A stretch of 64,000 nt of DNA, taken from Alphaproteobacteria bacterium AO1-B. GTDB taxonomy: Bacteria; Pseudomonadota; Alphaproteobacteria; Rhizobiales; Stappiaceae. The stretch's first letter is position 1. Each line of letters begins with the position of its first letter. Below, piece after piece: positions 45,601 through 52,313 of this stretch. The notes beneath the pieces are model-generated. The model saw only the letters and a list, made by a program, of their open reading frames with translations. It was not told where the DNA came from and did no database searches. A program made the position numbers and the translations under genes. The stretch is from the NCBI GenBank assembly GCA_001890945.1, contig MLAX01000004.1, positions 186,001-250,000 on the forward strand, in the 5' to 3' direction.

Positions 45601-46886
45601 ATGCCGCAGACACGGTGACCTACACGATCGACGATAGCCGGTTCGACATTGATGAAGACACCGGAGTTGTGACCGTGGCTGATGGCGCAACCCTGACACC
45701 GGGTGAAACCATCAATGTTGTCATTACGGCAACGTCCAGCGACGGGTCGCAATCGTCTGAAACGTTCCCGATTGAGGTAACGGATGGTGACGGTGGCGGT
45801 AATACTGCGCCCGATCTCATCGTGGGTGACGCCGTCTATAGAGGCAAAGGCGGTCATACGGATGATCATCATGATGACCATCACGGCCATATCAAAGATG
45901 GCCCGAAAGGCTCGCATGATCACGATGATGATGATGACGATGACGGCAAACCACATGGTCACACCGACGACGACGGCATTTATGTCACCGAAAACTCTGC
46001 CGGTGCTGGTGTTGTGGCTTTGTCAGTTGTTGATCCCGACGCAGACGACACGCATACCTTTACGGTTTCTGATGACCGGTTTGAAGTGGTGTCTGATGGC
46101 AGCGGTTACATTCTCAAGCTCAAGGACGGTGTCTCGCTGGACTTTGAAGAAGAGCAGAGCATTACGCTCGACGTAACGGCGACCGACAGCGGTGGACTTT
46201 CAGATACGGAGACCATCACGCTGGATATCATCGATGTTGACGATACAGATGATGATTTGCCGCCAGTCGCCGGTGATGATGATGATGATCGCGACGATGA
46301 TGACGATGAGCGCGACGACGACAATGAGCTCGCAGCTTCCTCGGCTAGCCGCTTCAGCAATGATGGCGATGATGATGACGAGAGCGAAGATGAAGACAGC
46401 AATGTCATCGAACTCCCGACATTCCAGGTTGGCACGGAAGATGACGATGAGCTGGTTGGCGAAGATGCCAATGACGCCTTGTTCGGCAAGGGTGGTGACG
46501 ACATCTTGAGCGGTGAGGGAGGCAGCGACGCTCTCTTTGGCGGCCCGGGTGATGACACGCTCGATGGTGGCCCAGGTGACGACAGCATGAATGGTGGTGA
46601 CGGCTCCGACGTCTTTGCCTACATGCTGGGCGACGGCAACGACTCCATCTACGGCGGTGCCGGTGAAAACTGGATTGATATCATTGATCTCGGTGACGGC
46701 ACGAATGGCACCCAAATCGGTGAATACGGCACCGACTGGTCGGTGACCGTGACCGATGGGAGCATTGAGAATGTCGATCCACTCAACGGTGAAGTGTCAT
46801 TGTCTCAAGACTCCGGTGGCCACATCGATCTTGCAGACGGCGGCCGCGTCGACTTTGCCGAGATCGAGGGTATCCAATACTCCTGA
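36642..46886 (+). CDS. Giant cadherin-like/CBM-like/RTX type I-secreted adhesin
   Basis: A 3414-residue secreted protein with no Sec signal. The N-terminal 220 residues are Gly/Asp-rich. Six tandem cadherin-like repeats of about 100 residues follow (about 224-846), each with a PFVIDPxTGVIxV core and DxD Ca2+-type ligands. A DUF4114-like domain (847-1007) ends GFEDLVNNGDEDFDDFVF. Three supermodules then combine three cadherin-like repeats with one carbohydrate-binding-like domain (about 1320-1487, 1793-1953, 2262-2427). Next come a beta-propeller-like stretch (2634-2825), a VCBS-like repeat (2843-2942), a His/Asp-rich linker (3067-3112), an Asp-rich linker and RTX nonapeptides (3277-3343, GGxGDDxL). 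The C-terminus resembles T1SS secretion signals. The exporter genes are divergent and tolC is convergent. Confidence 0.93.
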   Translation: MADTDTPKTSGKPTEGAGAEAAARTNSGANSPNAARAEAQAGDPYKPADGNDYSLSINPEDTGEATVANLFQAVPLEYEGSGSSLHDGDGLGGDGGLNGGAGNDGPSNGLGLDRNDNVPLPDGLQDVAETSDGGLGDAGGLGGGDVPEARGLDAGLSQFNLGGQGIPTSDDGIGDGIGGGGGGGDGGTTVLADDDGDDGGDDAGDDDDGGDGDGGGDDDLGEPIGPLTDINLDVNFVEENADPGTTVGVVAFAEDPDGDDVTYSIVGESPFVIDPETGVISVGPGAVIDREETPAISVTVQATSSDGSFVVETFVIQIGDDNTEFQIGPVVDTDTTDNFILENSDPGTVVGVTAFAEDPDATDTVTYEIVGDTPFVIDPVTGVISVGPGAEIDRETTPFFDVTVQATSTDGSTSQETFRITVGDDNSEFPVGPVIDTDEDANFVQENAVGGTGIDVTAFAEDLDDTDTVSYEIIGDSPFVIDPVSGVLTVKDGAVIDREETPFIDVTVRATSTDGTTSQETFRVDVGDENEFAIGPVTDVDDDTNFVEENSDGGTVVGVTAFAEDPDATDTVTYEIIGDTPFVIDPTTGVITVAPGADIDRETTPFVDVTVQATSTDGSTSQETFRVTVGDANEFGIGPVTDTDAEQNFVLENSDPGTVVGLTAFAEDPDTTDTVTYEIVGDSPFVIDPNSGLITVGPNADIDRETTPFIDVTVKATSTDGSTSQETFRVEVGDDNEGDIGPVVDIDKSNNDLNAVAENGTGGEEVGITAFAEDPDATDTVTYSTDDPRFDIDPDTGVLTVKPGVSFDYEQTKAVDVEITATSSDGSSSTGTFTVNILDVNEAPDLTFETGDVDGVSATLTFVSEGANYSSSLGVFVMDANGDPVAGQIVWTNGNELTPGDTVNVAFPNVDAANIGYFLIPDGADQNPGIAAGDMVTFQKDSDGNWQAVAQDGTPLTGQGADAYFSGGAGLNPDGLDHTVESGVTIGFEDLVNNGDEDFDDFVFQTQTTNFDYRTTIVEEVEGAEAAPLSVIDPDEGDTHTFTVSDDRFEVVVSGGKYVLKLKDDQALDYETETQVSVTVTATDSGGLSDTETIIIDVIDVNESEEPIGPLSDSDTSDNLVAENSDAGTVVGVTAFATDPDTIDTVSYEIVDQDSPFVIDPTSGVISVAPGADIDRETTPSIDVTVKATSTDGTSTTKTFTVEVGDEDEFDIGPVSDVDTSDNTISETADGGEDTGITAFAEDEDATDTVTYELTGGNDRFEIDESSGVITVKDGAQFDAETEPTVDVTVKATSTDGSSSSKTFSIDVTDGNEPPDLIVELENASNELVINGGFENFSGTLSGTDGTGWYDTPDTIEGWTYNDVDIHQSARHGEGTTDGAHRLDLTADDNGTISQTIEGQLDGHVYTLSFNMNSRGNRSGEGVAEVYWNGELIDTIDPTDGGGGWQSYSYDIVGGSGDGSNTLTFVEKGSDNSHGTYIDTVSIKADGRIAILEEFKGAEVAPLSVIDPDVGDTHTFTVSDDRFEVVAADGKYLLKLKDDQALDYETEQQVTVQVTATDSGGLSDTETVIVDVIDVDENSEPIGPLSDSDTSDNLVAENSDAGTVVGVTAFATDPDAADDVTYEILDQDSPFVIDPTSGVISVAPGADIDRETTPSIDVTVKATSTDGTSTTKTFTVEVGDEDEFDIGPVSDVDTSDNTISESADGGEDTGITAFAEDEDATDTVTYELTGGNDRFEIDESSGVITVKDGAQFDAETEPTVDVTVKATSTDGSSSSNTFSIDVTDGNEPPDLVVEYGDIGTNLIKNGSFESFDVATGKWNQFSEDSSGAWTSNGKMEVWDNFGGIKATEGDQHLELDSEKNVNSISQTVETSVGQVYDLSFDVQARRDDASNTVEAYWNGELVSTVDPAFGNWETLEVQVVGTGGNDVLEFRETSEDNNTYGAFIDNVELTGTNRIGVYEELEGAKVVPLSVIDPDVGDTHTFTVSDDRFEVVAADGKYLLKLKDDQALDYETEQQVTVQITATDTGGLSDTETVVIDVIDIDEGAEPIGPLTDSDATSNLVAENSDAGTVVGVTAFATDPDTSDDVTYEIVDQNSPFVIDPTSGVISVAPGADIDRETTPTIDVTVKATSTDGTSTTKTFTVEVGDEDEFDIGPVSDVDTSENTISESADGGEDTGITAFAEDEDATDTVTYELTGGGDRFEIDETSGVITVKDGAQFDAETEPTVDVTVKATSTDGSSSSQTFSIDITDGNEPPDLIVELESGSQQFIINGSFENFDGQLGGSDGSGWYQDPNSIEGWTYDNVDVHQAGHNNFGATDGNHHLDLASVTNGWASQQIEGQMEGQVYELQFDMKSRGGVGQSVAEVYWNGELIDTIDPATTGTGWQTYNFNIVGGSGDGSNTLTFVEIGSDNNGGALIDSVSIVSDNRTAVVEGFFGAEIAPLSVIDPDIGDTHTFTVSDDRFEVVVSGDKYMLKLKDNKALDYETETQVTLEVTATDQGGLSDTEVVVIDVIDIDETNTPLTDLIDSDTSDNVIAEGATAGTVVGLTAFANEPDAGDSVTYAITDPRFEIDPDTGVVTVADNASFDAEQTPFIDLDVTATSTDGSSVTETFRIDVTEFDEPPVANDDAATVGLTKTSFYYSDDDGEIHLISSDGSDVVIGSTGVGAMTDIALDSAGNLYGISFSKLYSIDPDTGEASLISTSRFGTSMNALEFGPDGTLYAADTSGKLYSVDFNDGSLTTIGQMDYGSAGDLAFANGSLYLSTSTGKIVEIDPDTGATIDVVATLPVSNAFGLVGDDGGQLYAFTNGGRVYQIDPETGTVSVPDDYVMNDSGWGATETADSSGQTAKVEGNVLTNDTDAEGALTVTNVSFDGQDYAPGSTIPGDYGSLLINSDGTYTYILDPDNPAAQALGQGESDVEVFTYTVTDSGGNTDTANLKITVNGYDDGPAVPNTDIGPVQDADSAKNLVAASVAAGALVGLTAFAEDADAADTVTYTIDDSRFDIDEDTGVVTVADGATLTPGETINVVITATSSDGSQSSETFPIEVTDGDGGGNTAPDLIVGDAVYRGKGGHTDDHHDDHHGHIKDGPKGSHDHDDDDDDDGKPHGHTDDDGIYVTENSAGAGVVALSVVDPDADDTHTFTVSDDRFEVVSDGSGYILKLKDGVSLDFEEEQSITLDVTATDSGGLSDTETITLDIIDVDDTDDDLPPVAGDDDDDRDDDDDERDDDNELAASSASRFSNDGDDDDESEDEDSNVIELPTFQVGTEDDDELVGEDANDALFGKGGDDILSGEGGSDALFGGPGDDTLDGGPGDDSMNGGDGSDVFAYMLGDGNDSIYGGAGENWIDIIDLGDGTNGTQIGEYGTDWSVTVTDGSIENVDPLNGEVSLSQDSGGHIDLADGGRVDFAEIEGIQYS
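39690..43924 (+). repeat. Three tandem 1.4-kb supermodules inside the adhesin gene
   Basis: The block cadherin-like (EGAE...DPDxGDTHTF) + cadherin-like (PIGPLSDSDT) + cadherin-like (DIGPVSDVDT) + CBM-like domain (NGGFENF / NGSFESF / NGSFENF) occurs three times. Equivalent points at 39957, 41379 and 42777 give periods of 1422 and 1398 bp. Parts of copies 2 and 3 are almost identical in DNA: 41703-41823 against 43101-43221 differ at only a few positions, while copy 1 differs more. The middle CBM-like copy is the most divergent. Confidence 0.9.
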
Positions 46887-46907
46887 TCCGGACAGCTTCT
46901 AAAGCAC

Positions 46908-46937
46908 AAAAAAGCGGGCCTTGCAGCCCGCTTTTTT
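46908..46937. terminator. Bidirectional terminator between adhesin and tolC
   Basis: AAAAAAGCGGGC and GCCCGCTTTTTT are perfect inverted arms around a 6-nt loop, with A and T runs on both sides. It lies between the adhesin stop (46886) and the convergent tolC stop (46958) and should serve both. Confidence 0.92.
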
Positions 46938-46957
46938 AGTGTCGGCAGCTTGACCGT

Positions 46958-48463
46958 CTATTGGATCGGAGGAAGCGCTTCTGCTTGGATGATCACCGGT
47001 TCGGTCTCTGCAATCTCAATGACGCCAGACTGGAACGGATCATTCTCCGTCGGCCCGAGACGCAAATCCCACGTATTGAATTCAGGGATAATCCGGGACG
47101 GCGGCGCCGGCCTCTCTTCGATAATAGCGAAGTGCTGCGGTGCCAGTCGGCCGATATTGGCCAGCAGGAAAAAGTCCGCGATTTTCGCGTCATACTGGGC
47201 CCGGACGTAGTCGACCTGGCTCAACAGCAACTCACGTTCACCGTCCAGCACGTTGAGCAATGTGCGTTGGCCGCTTTCAAACTCGACTTGAAGACCTTTG
47301 ACAGCGCGCTTGTTGGCTTCGATCGCGCGGACACCAGCTTTGGCCCGAAGGCGCGCCGCCGCGCGTTGCTTCATGGCACGAATGACGTTCTCGCGGATAA
47401 TCTGTTGCGTATCATCCAGCTCATACTCTTCCTGCGCTGCGGTGTATTTGGCGCGCTTCACTGATGCAATGTTCCGACCACCGGTGAAGAACGGAGCCGT
47501 CACCCGAATGCCAAGCCGGTAGTCTTCCCGATCGCGGTCGCTGAAATCGCGCCGGTATCCATTGGACCATTCGCCTTCCAAGGAAACCCGGGGCAGCATG
47601 TCGCCAACTGAGGCGCGCGCAGCATATCGTGCCGCCCGCGCGTCATTCATCGCGGCGCGAATGGACGGGTTGTTCTGGAAAGCAACTGTGATGGCATCAT
47701 CAAGACCAGCAGGTTCGATGGTCTTGGGGATGCCCGGCCAACCGATTTTTCCAGGTTTTTGCCCGGTGAGGCGTTCATAGAGCGCTTCGGATGCTTCCAA
47801 ATCGCCAACAGCCTGGTCCTTGTTCCCTTGAGCCTCCGCAAGGCGCGCAAGAGCCTGTTCGATGTCGGTACGCGTGGCATCGCCAGACTTGTAGCGTGCT
47901 CGTGCAGCATTCACCTCACGCTGCACAACATTTGTGTAAGACTTCAAATAAGCCAGTACGCCGCGATCACGGACCACACGCAAATAAGCATCCGCAGTGT
48001 TGAACAACAGCGTCTGTTCGGCTCCGATGAGCTGGTTGCGGCCGGATTGGGCTTCTTCATGGGCCTGATTGAGTCGGTTTACACCGGCAAAACCCTGGAA
48101 GAGCGTCTGCGACATGGAGACGCCAAGCTCGTGGAAGTACTCCCGGTCACTTGACAATGTGTCCCGAGTGTTCCGGAACGAATTGTGTTCGCCGATGTAA
48201 CTGCCGGTCACTGTCGGAAGGAACTCTGAACGCGCAGTCCAGACACCTTGGTTGGTCGCTTGATATCTGGACCGTTCTGCTTTCAGGCCGGGGTTCAAGG
48301 CATATGCAGCGCCCATCGCTTCTTCGAGGGACTGGGCGTATGAGGGAGCGCCTGACATCAAAACGCCGACCAAAGCAGCGCTCGCCATCAGCAATCGCGA
48401 GAGCGTTTGCCGATCGTTGCGTCTACCTTTTCCAGTTGTCGAAGATGCGTTCGAGTTTGTCAT
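46958..48463 (-). CDS. tolC: TolC-family outer membrane channel protein
   Basis: A 501-residue outer membrane efflux protein. The signal peptide is preceded by a polar stretch and ends near APSYA-QS (about residue 43). Two OEP repeats follow: SLEEAMGAAYALNPGLKAERSRYQAT starts the first and GLDDAITVAFQNNPSIRAAMNDARAA the second. LGVSMSQTLFQGFAG and LGIRVTAPFFTGGRN are the paired beta-barrel strands. The C-terminus is extended by about 50 residues past the second helical repeat. It almost certainly completes the trans-envelope channel for the adhesin exporter, and may serve other pumps too. Confidence 0.92.
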   Translation of the reverse strand: MTNSNASSTTGKGRRNDRQTLSRLLMASAALVGVLMSGAPSYAQSLEEAMGAAYALNPGLKAERSRYQATNQGVWTARSEFLPTVTGSYIGEHNSFRNTRDTLSSDREYFHELGVSMSQTLFQGFAGVNRLNQAHEEAQSGRNQLIGAEQTLLFNTADAYLRVVRDRGVLAYLKSYTNVVQREVNAARARYKSGDATRTDIEQALARLAEAQGNKDQAVGDLEASEALYERLTGQKPGKIGWPGIPKTIEPAGLDDAITVAFQNNPSIRAAMNDARAARYAARASVGDMLPRVSLEGEWSNGYRRDFSDRDREDYRLGIRVTAPFFTGGRNIASVKRAKYTAAQEEYELDDTQQIIRENVIRAMKQRAAARLRAKAGVRAIEANKRAVKGLQVEFESGQRTLLNVLDGERELLLSQVDYVRAQYDAKIADFFLLANIGRLAPQHFAIIEERPAPPSRIIPEFNTWDLRLGPTENDPFQSGVIEIAETEPVIIQAEALPPIQ

Positions 48464-48658
48464 AGCAGCACCGTTTTCGTTATCTGCTACTAAGGTAAAG
48501 TTTTATAGTTAATCAAAGGTAATTGTAATCAATTGTTTATCGTTAATGCCTGTCAATAAAATAGTAGATATCATATTGTAATAATTGTCTAGAATATTAA
48601 TTTTTGAATTGTTTTTGTTAATGTTCAAATATTTTCAAGGTCTGTGGGATGAAATTCT

Positions 48659-50698
48659 TTATCCGGCGCGTCTTTTTTCGGTTTCTCGTGCCGACTTGAT
48701 TTGGCCTGGCAACAGGTGCTTTCCGAAGAGGAAGCCTTGCACTTGCTGGCAACCCATTTCTTTCAAAAAGTTCAATTGCTTTTCAGTTTCGACGCCTTCG
48801 GCGATAACGGGTATACCAAAGCTGTGTCCTAGCAAAACAGCGGAGCGCAAGATCGCCCTGGCTTGCGGGCTGTCCTCAAGAGATTGAGTGAAAACACGGT
48901 CGACTTTCAACTTGTCGAACGGAAATGCCTGCAAGGTGTTGAGAGAGGAATAACCAGTTCCATAATCGTCCATCGCCACCCGAACTCCCATTTCGCGCAA
49001 CGCAATAATGGTTTGAAGTACTCGGCTGTGGTCTTCGATAGGGGTGCTTTCGGTCAGTTCTATTTCAAGGCGATGCGGTTCCAATCCTGTTTCCATGAGC
49101 ACTGTTGAGACCAGGCCACTGAAATCACTGCGGGTAAACTGCGAGGGGGATGCGTTGACGGAAACTGCGACCGGGTCTTGCCAGTCAGCAGCGGCGCGGC
49201 AGGCCTCCCGCAGCACCCAGGCACCAATATCCAGAATGATGCCCGAGCGTTCGGCAATCGGAATAAAGTCCTCTGGAGGAATTTGTCCCTTCTCCGCGTG
49301 GCGCCATCGTACGAGGGCTTCGTAGCCTACAAGTTCACCGGTTTTGGTTTGGTTCTGTTTCTGGAACAAAAGGTTCAGCTGATTGTCCAGAGTGGCGTAA
49401 CGAAGGTCTGCCGCCAATGCGGCTTCCCAACGATTGTTTTCCTCCATGCCGGTGACGTAAGGTTGAATGGAATTCCCACCGATGGATTTTGCCCGTTTCG
49501 CCGCAAGGTTTGCGCGTTGGACCAGCTGTGCCAGGTTCTCACCATCCCTTGGCGATACTGCGACACCAATGCTGCACTGAATAGAGAGCCGGTAGGTTGC
49601 TGTTTGTATGGGGCGTCTGGCCATATCGCGGACCTGACGGGCTAAACTGGTTGCTTCGTCCAAGGTATTTACAGTCGGGTTTATGATGAGAAACTCGTCA
49701 CCATAAAACCTTGAAATGACGATGGGGTCTGCGAATTCTTCCCGGAAAAGACTGGCCATTTGCTTCAAGACTGCGTCGCCGGTCGCGTAGCCGTGTAGCT
49801 CGTTCACTGTTTTGAACTGGTCAAGGCTGACAAGAACCACTGCGCAGATTTTTTGGTTTTGGCTAGCTTCCTTGAGCAATTGTTCTGCAATGTTCTCGAC
49901 ATAATGCCGGTTTGGAAGGTGGGTGAGGGGATCCTGCAAGGCCAAATGCTGGTAGGTTCTGCGGGACAAGTGTTTGTAGTGATGTTCCAGAACATCTCCA
50001 GATGCCGCGAAAACAGCACAGAGCGCGGGTAGCAAAACAGAAACAACCAGGGTCTGGGACACCGGCAACAAGTTTATTCCCGGCGGAAACCAGTATGGGA
50101 CCTCAGGTGGAACCGAGGTTGGTGAGGCAAGGAGGCACACGACTGCCGGGATGGAGATAAAACAGACACCCTGGACCAGTTTGGTCTTAGCAGCTGCGTC
50201 AAGGGCCACAGGAAAAAGCGCGGCTCCGAACACGGTGCCAAGGATGATTGGCCAGATGGCTGAAAGTCCGGCTCCTGCCTGCATGCCGGCAACCTTGTAG
50301 GAAAAACCAATCATTAAAAAGGTTGTTGCGACACCTGCTCCATAAACGATGCCACTTATGACCTGCATCACCAGGTTTTTAGCCAACTGTGGGAGCCAGA
50401 TGCTCACAAAAGTGCCGGTCGTTGCGATAAACAAGGCGGCCATGAGCGTCGCAAACTGAAATCCCGTCTGTGACGATGGACTAGGTGCGGCTGCGGCAAA
50501 CACACCGGCAGCCCAAAGCGACGTGCCAAGCACCAAAGATGCCCAGATCAATCGAATGATCTGCGCTTTTCCGGCGCTCTTGTTTAGCCTTCCAATGAGT
50601 TGAACAGAGAAAATCGCTCCGGCGATGCAAAGCGCAAGCGAAAAAATCAAGAGAACAGAATTGTAGTTTGACGATATTACAGCTGTCGCCAAGTTCAT
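48659..50698 (-). CDS. Membrane GGDEF-EAL protein, probable c-di-GMP phosphodiesterase
   Basis: A 679-residue protein. The N-terminal 245 residues hold about seven hydrophobic helices, MHYT-like in arrangement but without clear M-H-Y-T motifs. The GGDEF domain (about 255-410) has FYGDEF in place of GGDEF and is probably inactive as a cyclase. The EAL domain (about 425-670) keeps EALVRW, the metal/catalytic pattern ELTESTPIED, MDDYGTGYSSL, KVDRVF and AEGVET, so hydrolysis of c-di-GMP is likely. I start at the ATG at 50698, which has GGGGG five bases upstream; a GTG 12 bp earlier is in frame. It lies beside the adhesin island and could tie adhesion to c-di-GMP. Confidence 0.9.
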   Translation of the reverse strand: MNLATAVISSNYNSVLLIFSLALCIAGAIFSVQLIGRLNKSAGKAQIIRLIWASLVLGTSLWAAGVFAAAAPSPSSQTGFQFATLMAALFIATTGTFVSIWLPQLAKNLVMQVISGIVYGAGVATTFLMIGFSYKVAGMQAGAGLSAIWPIILGTVFGAALFPVALDAAAKTKLVQGVCFISIPAVVCLLASPTSVPPEVPYWFPPGINLLPVSQTLVVSVLLPALCAVFAASGDVLEHHYKHLSRRTYQHLALQDPLTHLPNRHYVENIAEQLLKEASQNQKICAVVLVSLDQFKTVNELHGYATGDAVLKQMASLFREEFADPIVISRFYGDEFLIINPTVNTLDEATSLARQVRDMARRPIQTATYRLSIQCSIGVAVSPRDGENLAQLVQRANLAAKRAKSIGGNSIQPYVTGMEENNRWEAALAADLRYATLDNQLNLLFQKQNQTKTGELVGYEALVRWRHAEKGQIPPEDFIPIAERSGIILDIGAWVLREACRAAADWQDPVAVSVNASPSQFTRSDFSGLVSTVLMETGLEPHRLEIELTESTPIEDHSRVLQTIIALREMGVRVAMDDYGTGYSSLNTLQAFPFDKLKVDRVFTQSLEDSPQARAILRSAVLLGHSFGIPVIAEGVETEKQLNFLKEMGCQQVQGFLFGKHLLPGQIKSARETEKRRAG

Positions 50699-51308
50699 AT
50701 AGGCCCCCACGCACTCCGTGAGAGGTTAAGTTAAAAGTAATAACAAACAGTTTTATGTAAATCTATAATATTGTCTTTTTTATCTATTGTAATAATTTCG
50801 CATATTTGTTTTTAGGCCAGGAATTTTTGGAGCGCTGTAGGCGCTTGTAGGCGACATCAAATTCGGTGGTCAGGCGTCAATGAAGGGTGGTTTCCCGAAA
50901 GGTGTTCATAAAAGGCTCTCAAGGTGATCCTGATTTGAGGCAGCGTGTCTTCGAAGGCCGAATTTAGCTTTCCAAGCTTATCGCACCCCACCTGTCGTCT
51001 CGTGTATTCGTCTCTATATATTGGCAGTTTTACGAATTATTTTATGTTGAGTGTATTTCTAATTTATTAATTAATAACAATACCTTAGATCGAATATGGT
51101 GCCATCTATTCCGTTACGTAACGTGTTTAAATAAAATCTTAATGATAAAATTTACAAGCCAGAATGAATTTGGCCTCAGAACCGTCCCTCAACAAACTCG
51201 TTTGATGCAATTCTGCTGCTTCTGGTATGCCAATGAGATGGCCAGGAGCGGTAGCGTCTGTCCAAAGCGGGTTTCGTGCCGTGCCACAAGAACCAGGTTC
51301 GCCCGCCA
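50699..51308. promoter_or_regulatory. 600-bp AT-rich divergent spacer with one palindrome
   Basis: No gene is supported. The stretch is strikingly AT-rich at both ends, as expected of two divergent promoters. A perfect 12-bp palindrome, CGTTACGTAACG, lies at 51112-51123, about 185 bp before the GntR gene, and is a possible operator. I see no terminator, repeat array or small coding frame with a good ribosome binding site. Confidence 0.4.
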
Positions 51309-51977
51309 ATGCTTGCTCGTGTCAAAGAGACCCGCGTTAACAACGCATATGAAAAACTTAAAACAGATATACTTAGCGGTGAACTTGCGCCCGGATTTCA
51401 GGCGCCCGAACCAGAGATAGCTGCCCGTCTTGAAATGAGCCGCACACCAGTCCGCGAAGCGTTGATCCGTTTGGAGTCAGAAGGGTTGGTGTCGTTGATC
51501 CCGCGGCGGGGGGCGAAGGTGTTGTCCATCCAGCTTCAAGACCTGACAGAGGTGATGGAAATCCTCGCGGCGCTTGAGGGGCTGGCGGCCTCACTTCTTG
51601 CTCGACTTGAAAACAAAGCCGATGCGCTTGCAGAGTTGGAGTGTGCGTCGACGGCCGCGTTGCTTGCGCGGGAACAGAACGATCTAAATGGGTGGATTGA
51701 TCAAGACGACCGCTTTCACAGGATAATTGCCAGATACAGCAATGCACGCCTTGAGCGGGAAATCGGTTTGAATCTGGATCAGATTCATCGGGCGGTCCGC
51801 GTTCTCACACGAATGAACGGCGCTCCTGTTGAGGCGGATGCAGATCATCGCTCTTTAATAGAGGCTTTCTCAGGTGGCAATGAGAAAGCAGCAAGCGAAA
51901 TAGCCCAGGCTCATAGATTGAGTGCCTTGCAAGCACTGATATCTGTTTTCGAACGTAGCGGCGTTTCGCAATTGTGA
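51309..51977 (+). CDS. GntR family (FCD-type) transcriptional regulator
   Basis: A 222-residue regulator. The winged HTH is at about residues 12-75 (AYEKLKTDILSGELAPGFQ, EPEIAARLEMSRTPVREALIRLESEGLV, IPRRGAKV), followed by an all-helical FadR C-terminal domain with the metal/ligand pattern DDRFHRIIARYSNARLER and DHRSLIEAFSGGNEKAA. The start at ATG 51309 is chosen to match family N-termini; the open frame extends 33 bp upstream. It stands alone and its targets are not evident from position, though the sugar importer operon downstream is one candidate. Confidence 0.9.
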   Translation: MLARVKETRVNNAYEKLKTDILSGELAPGFQAPEPEIAARLEMSRTPVREALIRLESEGLVSLIPRRGAKVLSIQLQDLTEVMEILAALEGLAASLLARLENKADALAELECASTAALLAREQNDLNGWIDQDDRFHRIIARYSNARLEREIGLNLDQIHRAVRVLTRMNGAPVEADADHRSLIEAFSGGNEKAASEIAQAHRLSALQALISVFERSGVSQL

Positions 51978-52182
51978 TTTTTTCCAGCAGCTTATCGATA
52001 ACTCGGTGTTTTTAGATTGAAAAGGGTTCCGGCGCGGATTCGATCTCTACAAAACGGGCACCGCTGACTTGCGAGGAAGCCTCTAGAGCACAATTGATTT
52101 CTGTTTCTGAGGGGTGACGGTAGCCAGACGCTCTCCCGGCGTTTTGCAGCAATTTTCAATCTCACGGCTGAAACTGTCATAG

Positions 52183-52222
52183 CATTTTCATATGAGCGTC
52201 GAATAAGGTTCATATGAAAATG
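52183..52222. promoter_or_regulatory. Inverted-repeat operator upstream of the DeoR gene
   Basis: CATTTTCATATGA and TCATATGAAAATG are perfect 13-bp inverted arms 14 bp apart. Each arm contains the self-complementary TCATATGA, so this can also be read as two half-operators. It lies 92 bp upstream of the DeoR-type gene, in the 336-bp gap after the GntR gene, and is the best candidate for autoregulation of the sugar importer operon. The remainder of the gap shows nothing else. Confidence 0.65.
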
Positions 52223-52313
52223 ATTGATTGTTGGGAACAGCCGCTGAGCGGTTCGATCCAGATTTGTTTGTACCTGGTCGGACGAGATATGGCAGCGGCG
52301 GCAGGAATGTTGG

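Noticed and set aside
36720-46715. Many minus-strand frames of 75-345 codons within the adhesin gene
   Set aside because: They recur in step with the repeats and have low-complexity Ser/Thr/Val or Arg/His composition, as expected of shadows of Asp/Thr-rich repeats.
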